The notes: generated by a model from the letters alone, not told the origin. Shown: positions 26,208 through 40,210, counted from the first letter of the stretch. The stretch: 64,000 nucleotides of DNA from Pontederia crassipes (GCA_030549335.1 CM060193.1:44625391-44689390); one strand, 5' to 3'. Numbers and translations: made by a program.

Positions 26208-28871
26208 TGTAGCGCCCCAAAATTTGACCCCGTCACGTGACGCGATCTCCTCTCGTGCGCTACTTTTCTTTCTATTTCTTTATTCGCTCTTTCTTTGACT
26301 CTTTTATTGACCACACGGTCAAGAACAATGACAAGTAGGCGGAAGACTTAGCAATGATAGAAGGGAAATGCAGAAGCAAAATCAATAAGTACGGCAAATT
26401 ATCTCGATAGGAAGTAAGGTACGGAAGCAAAACGGTACATCCAAGAGTCTCTGAGGCAGTAAAAGTAAGAACATGAGGATTAAACATAAAAATGTCTACA
26501 GTCAGCCATGACCTGATACGACACATCAAAGTAGATGTATCACCTAATATAACGTATGGACATATTATTCATACTCGACTCGACCATAATCATATGCATG
26601 TCTCACCCAAAACATATTCTCCACACACACACCAACACGTCACGAGTCATCATCATGTACATGTGGGGATCACATAGGGAAGCAAGTTCAACCGTTAGCA
26701 AAAAGCTAAGTGTGAGTTCATATAGGTCATACGATAATTTCATAAGAATAAGCATGAAGTAAAATACATAAATCATGTACAATAGAGATGGATCAAGGTG
26801 AAGGATCAATAAAGAAATCATGAGTACTTGCTCATCATTCATGTGTTGTCCTTCAAGTTCTTTCGTAGGTGTTCGTTCATTCATGTTCTTTCGTTCATAT
26901 TCTTTCTCATTCATTCTTTCGTTCTTTATTTCATTCATTCTTTCATTCTTTGGAAGAGCTCTTCATTTTTGTAGGGAATACCATTGCCCGCACACAAGGT
27001 GCAACTATCTAAATCATCATGGGCCAGTGGGTGATCAGTGCCACGGCCAGCCCTGTCGGGCGGGATGACCTCGCGCAAGGTAGAAACATTCGTAAAGAGA
27101 GAGACTCCCATCTAGATATGAAAAATATTAACCCATGAGGAAGTGTCTCGCTCAAGGCTGATTTAACTTTCTCATCATAGTGGACCTCTCTTTCAATCCA
27201 AAAATCAATCAAGGTCGTATGAAGCATAGTTTCGAATCATGTGGACCTCTCTTCCAATCCGTAGATTGGTCAAGGTCGTATGGAGCAAGGCTCTGAATCA
27301 TCATGTACCTCTCTTTCAATCGAAATATTAATCAAGGCCGTATGGAGCAAAGCTCCAAATCATCTTTAAGTTCATTTCATTTACGTATAAATCAGGTGGA
27401 CAGAAACTTAATAAATTAGAAGGGGTTCGATTACTGTCGTATTTCTTTTGTCCACATATCGGACACCCGAAAGTCAAACGGATCATCCGTTTTAGGTCCA
27501 TTCAGTGGTCTTTTTGAAAGGAGGAGCGGACGTCCGTTTATCAGTATCTTTCGATCGATCGAAAAAGTAGCAGTCTTCCATTTGATGTTTCATTCTTCAT
27601 TCCTTGTATAATCATACTTTCGGTCGACCACGAGGGGTTCGGTCATCCATTTTCTTATGAGTAAAACTGGTGAACTTTCGGTCACAAGTTTTGATCGACC
27701 GAAATTGGACCGGTTGTCCATTATTAATATTGTCATCTTCTCCAATTGGAAGTCATTCCGACGAGGTGACCTAGAACGGTCGACTGAAATAGTTTCGATC
27801 ATCCACTTTGTCAGCATCATAATCATCGAGTCTCGACATTTTTCAATCCAGTCATCAGAAAGGATTTCGGGCTTCCTTTCTAGTCTATATCGGTCGACCG
27901 ATCGAGTTTCAGTCGTCTGATATAGTTGTCGCTATACTCTTGCCGAACTAAATCGGATGTCCGAAATGGTATCGGTCGATCGCTCTAGTTGGACAGAGTC
28001 ACAGAACATTGCGGAGTTCTTATGTTTTCAATCAATTTTTCAATACAAAACAATTCTAATCATAATCTAACATCATCTCTAACATGTATCATATTCCAAA
28101 AACACATCAAGTCATGAATCTTATACTTAACACTTCATTCTTATTGCTTCTTCTTCACATATGATACATATTGATCCCTTGTTTGTGAAACATGAAAACA
28201 ATCTTCTAGATGTGCTCTTCAATTTAACATAACTATCTTCTTGGAGGCATACGACAGATCATTCAACATCATCTAGTTCACTCTTTAATAAACTTGATCG
28301 TTCATCACATGCTTAAGTCGTAACATCACAACAATCATTCGGCAATGTAGTAGAATCACAGTAAACTGATTAGTATCATTATACTATCTAAAGAGCATGA
28401 TTTCTATTCATTTCATCATGGATTCTAAGCCTAAATAAGTCCTTAAGGCATGCAAATTCCTTTGAAATTAACCCATGACTTAGATCTTGAACAACACACC
28501 TCTTAGCCTACCGAATTGTGGTTCGTCCTCGTGGTGTTCGTGCCTCAAGTCCGCTGCTGCTGTCCGTCGCCATCTCCTTCGTTGACCACCCCAGAGAATC
28601 TTGCTGGAATGCCTGAAAGTGTCATCGGTGTTGTCATCTCATCCTGCTTGTCGTGCGCACTGAAGGAGAAGAACAGAGAGTGAGAAAGATAACTGAAGGG
28701 GAAAAATGTGAGGGGGAGGGGTTTTATGGGGGAGGCAGTTTTCCATGGTGTCCTCCCTGTTGTGAACGCCCGACCATTGAAGATGGGAGAGGAAGAGAGA
28801 GCAGAGCTCTCTTAGTTTCCTCTCCCTCCGCCCCTTCTTTTTTTTATTTTTTGAAATTGTGAAGCGTTACA
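26208..28871 (-). repeat. Solo gypsy LTR, copy 2 (2664 bp)
   Basis: Ends TGTAGCGCCCCA and AAGCGTTACA, with target duplication TGTGT (26203-26207 and 28872-28876). Same internal tandem repeats and palindrome cluster as copy 1. Here the left end keeps the family form TGTAGCGCCCC, whereas copy 1 has TGTAGCGTCCC. Confidence 0.88.
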
Positions 28872-30101
28872 TGTGTCTTTAGGAGAGAAAAAGCAAGTAA
28901 AAGCTTTCAAGGAGAATACGTGTCTTTACTTCTGGAAGCAAAAAAGAAAATGCATGAATTGTAAGGAGTAATTTTCTTTTTGCCCATTTGAAATAAATAA
29001 AGGAAGGATTCTAGTAAATAATTCATTTTAATGCACTTGTGATTAGTGTATTATTGTGAACGAGTTCCAAGGTTCCGACATATATTTCATCACCTTCTTT
29101 CTTAAGTTAATCTTACGATGTAAATAAGCCTTATCTTCTCCATTAATCTTTATAATTATTATGAGCTTATTCCTAGCAACTGGCGCATTTATGACACGCT
29201 TAGATGACATCTAAGTCTGCAGCTACATTCTCCACGGTAGATAAAGACAAGGACATGGAGCTAAATCGTTCGTGGCATCTCATGCATCACGCCGTCTGAA
29301 CTTGAAATCCTTGCACTATATTAATTATGTATAAGAGGCCGTGGAAGGACGACCATGCAGGTACTTCTGATAATGTTCGAATAGCATGCTAATTAATCTG
29401 TAAAACAGGGTACTTCTTCTTATTAACGTACAAATAACAATTAACAATCCAATGAAATTTAATTAGTCATATAGACAATCTCAAAGTTTGTGCCCAGTGA
29501 ATAGGGCACGTTTCCCGACTCGGAATCCATCGATTTTTTTATTTTATTTTTTTACCCGGTCTCGAACCGGTTATAATAATAATAAAATTGTAATTACGCT
29601 ACTAATTCTAATTATTTATTAATTTGATGGTCATTTCTTCATTTGAATTGTTTAAAAATAATTTTGTTGACTTGTTATACGATAGATTGATCATTGATGT
29701 AATCTTAAGCTAATTTGATGTTTATTTAATCAAATTATGATTTGGTTTTATTAATTGTATAAACATTTTTTTATATTTTTTATATTTTTTTAATAATTAT
29801 TCGGACTCGATTAAATTCTCAGTTTACCGGGTCTGACCCCATCCCGGTACCGGTCAGGACCGGTACCGGGTCTAAAAAATTTAGACTCGGCAAAACCGAA
29901 TCGGGATCGAGTCATAGTGGATCCGAACCCGAACTCGATTTTGCTCAAGCCTACTAGTGAAACTATTATATCACTAGAAAATAGAGGAAGAAGAAGAAAA
30001 TCTACATCCTTGACATCTATCATTTTGTCGAATCCCCTTCATGCAGACAAATAAATCTCCGTGCATGATGCATGTCTTGGATCCTCATTACCAAACTACT
30101 C
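28872..30101. other. Unannotated stretch with hAT-like fragment
   Basis: Counterpart of 14199-15420. The CCGGTACCGG palindromes lie near 29843-29868. Confidence 0.45.
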
Positions 30102-30742
30102 TTTTAATAATGTCTTAAATCATATTCCAACTGAAAACTTAGTTGGACGCAAGACACTCCGAAGTGAAAGGCACCATCGCACTACGAGTCTTGCTGCCCG
30201 GTCAACGAGCATGTGGAAGATCAAGAGAATCTCCCGCCGGAGGTGTGGGGGCAGGGGCGGGCCTAGGCCCCCCTCAAAATTTTAAATTTTTTTAGTCATA
30301 TATATTTTATATAGATTTTAGCATAATTTAGACCACTCTTAAATAAATATTAGTCTAATTATATGCATGAAACTAAGTTTGATGTAGTGGTAAACTCTTT
30401 ACATGGCTAATTTAGAGGACATGGGATTGAATCTAGACATTGTACTTTGTTTTTGGCCCCCTTAAAAATTTTTAACACTATAATATCATTTTTGGCTCCC
30501 CTGAAATTGGGGTCTAGGTCCGCCCCTGAGCGAAAAAATTTATGAAGTATTTTATATGCGATTCAAAATTAATTTATTTTTTTATCATGAAATATGCGTC
30601 CTATTTTTTAAACCTATCATATGTAGAGGAAGTGCATGTATAAATTTTTCTAGGATTCTAAAAAAAAAGTACTCTAATTTATAATCTTCTTCAATTTTTC
30701 ATCAAATAAAATTCTACGTCACTTTGCGCAAAAATTCTAACA
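30102..30742 (+). repeat. Solo copia LTR, copy 2
   Basis: Target duplication TACTC at 30097-30101 and 30743-30747; right end TTCTAACA. Carries the same nested MITE as copy 1. Confidence 0.85.
30252..30528. mobile_element. hAT-like MITE, copy 2
   Basis: CAGGGGCGG...CCGCCCCTG. Its right end is less mutated than in copy 1 (CCGCCCCTG versus CCGCCCTTG), so the terminal inverted repeat is clearer here. Confidence 0.75.
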
Positions 30743-33376
30743 TACTCTAAGCTCAAGCCTTATGTGTGATTCGATTTATACCAAGTTTCATGTCATTGTC
30801 TAACTAAAGTTTATACATGTTGCTTCAACTGATGCACATTTCGTTCACTTAAATATTTATTCTTTAACGCCGCACTTACCGAAAAGACAGTTGGCATACC
30901 TGCAGCACTTTGGAGTTGCCCTTACTAACGTACAATTACTAATTTAACTTATCTCTTCATTCCCTGATCAATTAAAGGATTCGACGTTTGTGCATGGGAA
31001 ACGGGCAAAATGTCCACATCACAATATTATTAACAGGTGTTTAAAATTGTTAATATTCGACTAATTCAATGTTCAAAGATATGAATAAATTTTAATGAAA
31101 GACTACTAATACTTAACGGTTTCAAAACACAATTGTGTTATCCAATTGTATCTACCATCTTTGTTCCGATATTTTACTACTTTGATGTAAACTTCTGACC
31201 AATAATTGATTAAGAAAGGTATATACTCTAGCCCAAAAAATAATTATAATCAACTAAAAAATTTAAGAGTAAATTTGAGTAAATACTCTCTAACTTTACC
31301 TTTTTTTCAATTATGTCCCCCAATTTTATTTTATAATTAAATTGTCCTTCAATTATTAACTTATTTCGTCGACTGTCCTTTCGTCGCCCAAGTACAAGCC
31401 GTCGTGACCGCTGTAAGATCAAAAGGCCGGCGACAGACTGCTCGGCAAGATCAAAAGGAGGGCATAGTGGGGGCGACACCCCTACCTCTTTTTTATATTT
31501 TCTTTTTAAATTTTAATTATTACTTTTATATTTTTAAATTTTTAATTATGTTCGAAATAAGCAAAATAATGGGAAACTAGGTGAAATAAATTAGTATTAG
31601 AAGATAGTCTTGTTACAAAATAAAATTTAGGGAAAGAAGATAAAATTTGAAAGCATTTATTGAAATTTAATCTTATCACATCTCAGCTGCTTTTGTACTT
31701 GTGTGCATTGTTTCTCAGGATAAGGTGCAAATTATTATTGTTTAGCTTAATAAAATTAATTATAATAATCTTTTTAAGGATAAATTAATAGTTAGAGAGA
31801 AGTCTTGTTACAAAATAAAATTAAGGGACGGAGTTGAGAATCAAGATAAAGTTATATTTACTAAATTTACCTAAAGTTTTTCGCATGTCAATTGTTTTAT
31901 ACTTGTGTGCATTGTTTTGCAGTGATAAAGGTGCCAATAAAGTTTACTCGGAAAATCTTTTCCTAGTGAGTCATTTTCTAGTGTTTTAATAATAAAAAAT
32001 TAATAAGACACATGCTATTAGTAAATCTTTTTAATTAATTTAAAATCACAGATAATTTAATGATGTTTTCTAAAATTTAATTTTTTTCATTAATTTAAAA
32101 AGTTCAAACATCTAGTTACATCCAATTCCTGAAGCCAAAATAGATCTAAGTGTTTTGAAGTTATTACTTGAAGTTAGCCATACAATCCAAAAGTTCATCC
32201 AAAAATATATGAAAAAATAATTTGGAGAAAAACCATGATTGAATGTCTGGTCTACAGGTTCAGACATTCATTCTAAAAAGTTCCAATGATGATTTCGTAA
32301 AAAATGAGTTCGGACGTTTGATCCAAATTTTCAAGCATCCCAACTTGTGCTGACAGCTCAATGGATCTCTAATGTCTAATTGATTAGGATGTCCAAATGT
32401 ACAAAGCAGATGTTCCAATTCTTTTCAAAAGTGCACAGTGGCTAGGGTTAAAGTTTAGAAGTTATGAGGGACCTCTCTTTTACAAAGTATCCTCATTCTT
32501 GATCACTTTGAGCTCACATTGCATCCATCTTACTCTTGTTTTCCTCTTGTGAGTGTGCATAATTATCAAAGAAAGAGAATTTAAGAGATCTTATATTGTG
32601 AAATTTGTAAAAACTCTTGAGTGATAAGAGGGGTGTTATAACGTCCACCTCTTAGTTAGCATAACAAGAGATGAAACCGTAAAACAACTCATCCAATTTA
32701 CATATCCAACGAAAATTCAATGTTAAAAAATTACTAACTCTAAAATTTTTCAAAATTTTGGCAAGATGTATGTATAGATAAATGCATGCGTCATGCATAA
32801 TCTTTTATATATTTCATCATAGACAATTTAATTGAGAAAATTAATTATTATTAGTAGATTATATGGACAAGAGTAGCAATTTATAATGGAAAGGGTGGGA
32901 CCCAAGCACAAAACTGTGGATATCCATGAATTAATGAAACTCGAAACTTACCACGAAATAAAGGCAAATTAATACATATTAAAAACTTGTTAATACCATT
33001 GAAGGTTTCTAGCCCATATCTGAAATCATGATAGGGTGTCGCCTATATCACCTTATTCACAATTCTTGGAGCTACACATATAAATGAGGAATGACACATA
33101 ATAAGATACACTCCTCACATAATCTCCCACACACTGTCCTTTTACTAATTATTGTATTTTCAATCAAGCATGCAGTATATTCATTCATTTACTACATAAA
33201 AAATGGGTTGGACATGGTTAAAGCTCAATGAGTTAAATGATTATGTCAAATGTTTTAAAAATATATAATGACAAACATGCATCGTTTATTTCTAAGTAGA
33301 AGCCTTTCATTCACCAAGAAAGCACACATTTTGATAACGTTCACACAAATGGAAGTGCATATTCATGATAAAGATG

Positions 33377-33419
<43 letters not shown>

Positions 33420-34976
33420 GGAAAACAACATCATATAAAGATATCTAATCATTCCTCGTCACTATATCGACGCGTGACGATTGTTCTAATTTTGTTCCTT
33501 ATGTCACTATATCAAGCAAATGGGGATGTGAGGTGCTTCAGCAGCGACGATGGTGAGGCGAGGTAAGGTGGTGACTTCAGCGTGGTGTTTAATTAATAAT
33601 TTTTATTTTAGACAATAATTTATTTTGAGATTTTTTATTAATTGTTTTACTTTACTTTTCTAGTTAAATAAGTTACTTTGAGAATTTTTATTAATTATTT
33701 TATTTCAGCGTGGTGTCGAGGAACTATAGTTCATCATTTTTTATTCTAGTTCAATAGTTTAATTGTATTGTGTAAGCTTTCAAAAAATATTTTTATATAC
33801 AACATGATCATCAACACACATTATTACTCCCTCGCGCGAAGAAGAAAGCTACTACCAGTCAACAAATTGAGGGCATCATCAATATAAAACACCATGAAAA
33901 AAGTCTTAGCAAGTTCAAAATAAAGTTCCATCATGAGACCTATTTACCATGCTTAAACAAATGTTAGATCCTATCTCCACTTAAAATTACCAATTAAAAA
34001 ATATGAAAAGAAAAATTTACAACATTAGACAACAAAGCAAGAAAAGAAATGGCTCTATTGCATCAATACTCAAATCTACATCAACAAATGAGTCTACAAA
34101 TAACCTCTAGGATATGTTTAATCAATTTACTACAATAATTGAAAATAATCTTAATACGTAGGATCAATTAATCAGAACTTGGAGGCACATTGACTCAACA
34201 AGTACATATTAGATACCCTTTTACTCATATATTATAACATTTTTTCCCTTTTTTTTTTGTTCTCATAATACACATCCAAAATAATTCTATTTAATCCACT
34301 CAAAGGAACTTCAAATACCTAAGGCATGTGTAAAACTCTCACAACAAATGCTTGCAATTTTGATAGAAGGTCATCAAGCACAATCATAAATTGAACTAGT
34401 TTATTAATCTAAAAAATGTTGAAAATAATAATATATGAAACCAACAGCTAAGTAAATTAAAAACTCATCATTTATGCATTATCAAATATTTCATTTGAAT
34501 AAAATAATATTGAACATCATTTACCAATATTTGATATATTTAGTATTTTTTTAGCACATGCGATATAAAATTTTCTCATAGATTCTATATCTATCTATAT
34601 GAAAAAAAAATCATGTAAGGAAGGGGATTCACAAATAACATATGTCCTCACCATGTCATATAACATGTAACACGTGTTATGTTTATATGTCATATCAAAA
34701 GTGTTACACATTAAGAATGAAATATTATTGCACAAATCATAAATGCATGCACATGTCATATTATGTTAATGCACAAATCAAGTATGAACTTACTTGTGCC
34801 AGATGCATCTCGTTTGAGATATTTGTCAATCATACTGGGAGACTATTGGATTCTAGAGATGGCCTTATGAATTCAAAAGGCAGTTCACAATGTGATTTTA
34901 CAATTTGGTTCATATGCTACTTAGTTTTAAACAAATTAAAATTTATTTGAAATATTTGTCGATATTATAAGGTCTT

Positions 34977-34979
<3 letters not shown>
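30743..34979. other. AT-rich non-coding stretch
   Basis: Counterpart of 16061-20310, with a shorter (TA)n run at about 33380-33416. The 102-codon frame at 34642-34950 is identical to that in copy 1. No supported gene. Confidence 0.55.
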
Positions 34980-35016
<37 letters not shown>

Positions 35017-35127
35017 GGTAAGTTGTTGATCTTACAAGATTTTTTAATTATATTGTTAATAATGCCTTAAATCTGAACTCAGTTAGTCTCCTTATATAGT
35101 CAAAAACTTCAGCAAAATTCCTAACGG

Positions 35128-35518
35128 GGTCTTCACTTTGGGTACTTCGATTGTTAGTTGGAAGGCTACACTTCAGCCATCAGTTACATTGTCCACCACA
35201 GAGGTTGAATGCATGACACGGACAGAAGCTGTCAATGAAGACATTTGATTAAAAGGCTTGGTTGGAGATCTCGAATTACATTAAGAGCAGGCTATAGTGT
35301 ACTGTGATAGTCTGAGTGCAATATGTTTAGCTAAGGATCAAGTACATCATGAAAGAACCAAACACATAGATGTCAGGTATCACTTCATCCGCACTGAGAA
35401 GAGAATCAAGGTGAAGAAGATTGACACCGAAGACAATACAGCTCATATGTTCACCAAATCTATTCCTCACGACAAGTTTCAGCATTGCTTGGACTTGCTT
35501 AACATTAACACTTGGTAA
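35128..35518 (+). pseudogene. Copia RNase H C-terminal remnant
   Basis: Last part of a copia polyprotein. The first part reads VSWKATLQPSVTLSTTEVE, the RNase H segment with the conserved SxTEAE-type motif. Two stops follow in the same frame (near 35250 and 35281), then an open stretch with YCDSLSAICLAKD, HERTKHIDVRYHFIR and DKFQHCLDLL, all standard end-of-pol blocks. RNase H degrades the RNA strand during reverse transcription. Stops and loss of upstream domains make it non-functional. Confidence 0.9.
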
Positions 35519-35590
35519 TAGCTGTAAGGTGGAATTAGCGACGGCGTGGTACTTTGTGCTCTGAAGATGATTCAAATCAAGGTGGAGATG

Positions 35591-36036
35591 TGTTAATAAT
35601 GCCTTGAATCTGAACCCAGTTGATCCGCCTATATAGTCAGGCGCTTCAGCAGAATTTCTACGGAGGTCTCGCTGCTCGATCAGCGAACCTGTGGAGGGTC
35701 AAGGATGGGATCCAGGGGGATCCCCCCTGCGGGAGTTGCAAGGGGGCGGAGCCCCCTGAGCGAAAATTTTTAAGGATATTCTGTATGTGATTCGAATTTG
35801 ATTTATTTACTTATCACGATATAGGTGTCCTATTTTCAGGGGATTTATTTAGAGACTCAGTCCGTATGTAATTCCTATCATCTGTCAAAGGGATTGCCTA
35901 TATAAACTCCCTAGGAGTCTAGACAGAGACTCATCCTTGTAATCATCATTTTTTTCATAACAAAGAGCCACCGTCATTTTTTCTCTTCGCGTTCTTCTGT
36001 GTTTCGTGCGATCCCTCTCTCCCCTTTTTCGTAACA
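35591..36036 (+). repeat. 3' LTR of the collapsed copia element (446 bp)
   Basis: TGTTAATAATG...TCGTAACA. A GC-rich palindromic block (GGGGGCGGAGCCCCC, about 35743-35757) sits where the solo copies at 15421 and 30102 carry the hAT-like MITE. Confidence 0.87.
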
Positions 36037-36599
36037 TATGTAAAAATAAATTGTCGATCTTTTAAATATTTGTAACTGTCACTGACATAAATAATGCAAA
36101 TGCATGATAAAAAAATACAAATGTATGATCCAACACTACAAGAAAATTGGCGATTAGTGACTCAAGGTTAGAGACACTAGGGAGACCCTATTACGTCTCT
36201 GTTTTGAAGAGCGTCTCTTTAGCGTCCAACTAGCGTCGCAAAATTGAGACGCTGGAAATCGGTGGCTAGTGGCGTCGCACTAGAGTAAAAAATAATGAGA
36301 CGCAACTAGTGCCACTTGTTGACGCTATATCGACGTTATTAAGACGTGATGTTTGCGGCTGTGCGAAGTAGGACAGCGTCGCTAAGTCGACGTGCAAGGG
36401 GCGCTAGACATGAGGCGCTATTCCGGTGCCCACGTGTCGCTACCGTTGGCGCTAGGAAGGCGCTAAATTGACACAAATATGATCGTGCACGTGTCACCAA
36501 TGAGACGCTAAGATAGCGCTAAGTGCGATATATTTAAATCAACGTCGACATATGTTGAGACACCAATGAGACGCTATGGAGTCGCTACTTGCACTTTTT

Positions 36600-37079
36600 T
36601 TTTACCCGCCCCAGCCTCATTTTTTCCCTTCCCACACCATACAATTTATAATACATCACAAAATGCATTGATATTCATCACAGGCAATATAAAAGCATCA
36701 CAAGCAATATAAAATCATCATAGGTAATATAAAACCATCACAGACATAATATATAACATAAGAATAAGAAAACTACTAAACGGAACTAACAAACTATATG
36801 TATGTTTAAGTCTATAAGTAACAAATGCATAATTTGTTTTCTATCCTAGGTTTGAGAGTTATTATTATCATTCCGAACGTTCGAACCAGACGTGCTCGGT
36901 CCATGGCCTCGCGGGGATGGATTCTGCGTCGGGATTAATCCCTGAATCACCTGCAATAGAAGAGCCAACTGCTGTGACAACTACTGCAACACCTGATGCA
37001 CTTGTTGCGATACCTGCTGCGATATCTGCGCCGACAACTGATGCGATAGCTGCTGTGATAGCTGCGTCATATCAAGTGC
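36600..37079. other. Interior of the CACTA element without gene
   Basis: AT-rich stretch with repeated CATCACAGGCAATATAAAA-like phrases (36660-36750), then a 71-codon plus frame (36917-37132) rich in Ala and Thr made of TGCGATACCTGCTGC-like triplet repeats; the latter is low-complexity sequence. Confidence 0.45.
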
Positions 37080-38020
37080 AGCGAATGAGCTCGGAGCAGA
37101 TACACCTCATGCATATCCTCCGATCCTCCTAGGTATTTGAGCGGTTGTGCCGAGGCCACGCAAGTATCCCCATCATATCGTGCCTGCCACCTCCTCCCAA
37201 ACAGTAGGGTCCTCTACGAAATAGAAAAATTATACAATCATATAATATATAAATTATATATCAAGAAACACCTAAATTAAAAACATGACTAAACCAACGA
37301 AGAAACATTACCTGGTGGCTGAGTACTCGAATCATCTCCATACTTTTCAATCATTTTTGCATTATATTCATCCTATAAAATTTAAACATTATGTATTTCA
37401 AAAATAGTGCACTAACGGCAACAACCAAATGACCATATCATGAGATTTACCAAAAGCCTATGAGCAGTGGGTGTGACTAAGTCGTTTGTCTTCCGGCTCT
37501 TATGCGTGGCCTCATAGACCACACGAAAGTCTACGGGACCGCCTACTTTCTCCTCCTACAATAAAGTTTCAAATTTGATAACATAAATATAAGTCAAAAG
37601 TTTGATAAATTGAATTTATATGTAAATTATCATGCGCCGTCGATGCTCATCAAATCGCATCGATCCCCCTGTGTGGATGTGGGCGGCTTCGAAAGACGGT
37701 TAACTCTTGCCTTTTCCGACTTCCTTTGCCATCGTTCATCTGTCCTTTGTGAACATCAAATACTTACACTTTCAAAAAACTATAATTTTCATAAAAATAA
37801 TGTAAAAGTATACATACTTACCACTTCCTACAGAGGGACTCTCAAACCAAGTGCCTAATATATCTTGGGCATCTTTGTATGCCCTGCTCCAAAGTGAGGC
37901 CGGCGAACGCGACGACCTTGCGAAACTTGTATAATCGATTTCGGAGGCGTTTTGCAGCGACCTCCTCAAAAGCTCTCCGGATTGTCCCTAAACTAAGATC
38001 CGGATGAAACTGATTTGCCT
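37080..38020 (-). pseudogene. Transposase_24 (Ptta/En/Spm, TnpA-like) pseudogene
   Basis: Read on the minus strand, ordered blocks fit the plant En/Spm-type Transposase_24 family: a helix-like segment (FHPDLSLGTIRRAFEEVAAK, 37950-38015), the HTGGSMRF block near 37645, the VDFRVVYEATHKSR block near 37525, and DPTVWEEVAG near 37205. The blocks lie in separate frames with stops between them. A plausible splice donor (GTAAGT) lies near 37826, but exons cannot be drawn reliably. TnpA-type proteins bind the subterminal repeats of their own element. Function is lost. Confidence 0.65.
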
Positions 38021-38239
38021 CCTACAAATAGAACATTAAAACTTAGTAATTTTAAAATAAATATAAATCGAATTATGTAACCCAAATAGATGATAGTTAA
38101 CTTAAGTAATACTTAACTTAATTCATAATATGAATAAGTAATACTTAACTTAACATGAATAATTAACTTAATTTAACTTCATGCATTAATAATTAACTTA
38201 ATTTACATGGTGGTGGACCGGTACCTTCTTAACCGGAGG

Positions 38240-39041
38240 ACGGCAAAGGATGGAGGGCGGCCGAGACGGCGGTGGAGGCAGAGGCGGACGTCGGCGGCGG
38301 TGGAGGGAGGACGCGGCGGAGGGCAGACGAGGTGACGGTGGACGTGAAGGGCGGCGGTGGAGGTGGAGGATGGACGAGGCGGCGGCGAAGGCGGAGGCGA
38401 AGGGCGGAGGGCGGCCGAGACGGCGGTGGAGGCGGAGGGCAGTGGCGGCGGTGGACGCGAAGGGCGACGGTGGAGGCGGAGGGCGGACGAGGCGACAGTG
38501 GACGCGAAGGGCGACGGTGGAGGCGGAGGGCGGACGAGGCGGCGGCGGAGGGCGGTGGAGACGGAGGGCAGTGGCGGCGGTGGACGCGAAGGGCGACGGT
38601 GGAGGCGGAGGGCGGACGAGGCAGCGACGGAGGGCGAAGGGTGGCGGTCAAATGAGGAGGGCGGCAGTTGAATGCGGAGGGCGGCGGTGGAGGGCGGACG
38701 AGACAGAGGGGGGAGGAGGAGGAGGAGGCGAAGGGCGGCGGTCCCGAAGGGCAGCGGTGATGGTGGAGGGCGGGCGTCGGGGAGGGAGGAGGAGGAGGCG
38801 AAGCACGGCGGTCGAATGCGGGGGGCGGCGGCGGCGACGGTGGAGGGCGGGCGTCGTGGAGGGAGGAGGAGGAGGAGGAGGAGGCGAAGGGCGGAGGAGG
38901 CGGTGGAGGGCAGTCGTCGGGCGTCGGACGTCGGGAAAAGGGCGGAGGCGGCAGTGGAGGGCGTCGGAGGTCGGGCTTCGAGCGTCGGGCATCGGGCGTC
39001 GGAGGTCGAGCGTCGGGGCGCGTCGGACGGGCGGGAGGTAA
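38240..39041 (+). repeat. Purine-rich GC minisatellite (GGCGGTGGAGG-type)
   Basis: About 800 bp of imperfect repeats of GGCGGTGGAGGCGGAGGGCGG and GACGAGG, with G on one strand. Long frames on both strands (263 codons plus, 140 minus) follow from the composition; their translations are Gly/Arg or Pro/Ser runs and are not credible genes. It has many G-tracts that could form G-quadruplexes. Confidence 0.85.
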
Positions 39042-39289
39042 ACAGTAAAAGTGAAAACGAAGAAGAGGGGTTAGGGATTTAAGTCATTTTTTAGCGTCTT
39101 CAAATAACGCGATGCTACGTAGACGCCATATAGGCGCCAACACTGTCAAAATTCGGCTAGCGCGACGCTATAGAGAAGCTAATGTGTCGCTAAGTTAACG
39201 TAGCGACACTATAGCGTCGTCGGGGCATCTCAAAGGTTTCGCGTCTCAACAATGTGATGCCAGTGCGATGCTCATTAAAAGTTTTTTTT

Positions 39290-39730
39290 AATTTTTTTTA
39301 GTATGTATGAAATTTTATTTATCAATGTAACGTCTTATTGCATTGTGTCACATTCCAATTGTTTTATTTCCTTCCGACAATCGATCATGTATGTATACAA
39401 AATTATAAATATGTATGTATATGTGTATATAACACAATTGTGTGTGTATATATATACATATGTAATATATGTGTATGCATATATATGTCTACGTGTGGGA
39501 GATTAAGTTACAACAATGCGTTTATCTATATGTATTATAAATATATATGTGTATGTATATGTCTATATATGTGTGAGTCATATATATTGATAACGTGTAT
39601 ATGTATACGTATTCGAAGTGAATATATGTGTATTTTTTTATATGTGTCAGATTAAGTTATAATAATATGTATATATGCACTTATTATATATAAGTATCAG
39701 CATATACGCATATTTATATGTCTATATGTG
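39290..39730. repeat. TA/TG-rich low-complexity tract
   Basis: Irregular mixture of TATGTATA, TGTGTATA and ATATGTGT inside the CACTA element. Frames at 39303-39655 are low-complexity. Confidence 0.7.
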
Positions 39731-40139
39731 CTCGATTGAGCGAGGGGTAAAAAGTCGACTTAGGAGGCGTAATACAGATGCCATTGAGTCGCTAAATTCC
39801 ATTAGCGACACTGTAGCGCCGAACTAGCATCTAAAACTCCTTAGCGTCTCAAACTTGCGACGCTATAGAGACGCCAATAGTGCCACCATAGCGTCGACAT
39901 AAGCTGCGGCTCTCGTTAGACGCTAGGTAGACGCTATTGAGTGTCTACGGTGATGCTAAAATATCACTCACTTAATCAACCATCGTAATCTCATGATTAA
40001 GTATATAATAATAATATATGCATAATTAAGATATTATATATATTATATGTATAGATAACATAAATAATATAGGTAACAAATTATATATTTATGAACACTC
40101 TTATCATGTAAAAATACATATATATATATATATATATAT

Positions 40140-40210
40140 CACTACAAGAAAATGGGCGCTTAACGACGCTAGGTAGTGCCGCTAATAATCGTGACGCTAT
40201 ATATATATAT
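40140..40210 (+). repeat. Extra CACTA terminus inside the element
   Basis: CACTACAAGAAAATGGGCGC followed by about 50 bases is an inverted, better-preserved copy of the element's own right end (40650-40722 on the minus strand). It is preceded by TAT, which does not match the CAA after 40722. Confidence 0.75.

Larger units (their letters stand above)
35054..36036 (+). mobile_element. Collapsed copia retrotransposon
   Basis: Starts TGTTAATAATGCC at 35054 with about 75 bp of 5' LTR, jumps to the end of pol (RNase H), then a purine-rich tract (AAGGTGGAGATG, 35579-35590) and a full 3' LTR (35591-36036). Flanking pentamers TATAT (35049-35053) and TATGT (36037-36041) agree at four of five bases, as expected of an old target duplication. 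A large deletion removed the rest of the 5' LTR, gag and most of pol. Confidence 0.85.

Noticed and set aside
38250-39041. 263-codon plus-strand frame (and 140 codons on the minus strand)
   Set aside because: Arises from G-rich minisatellite without T-containing stop codons; the translation is Gly/Arg monotony with no domain and several overlapping frames are equally open.
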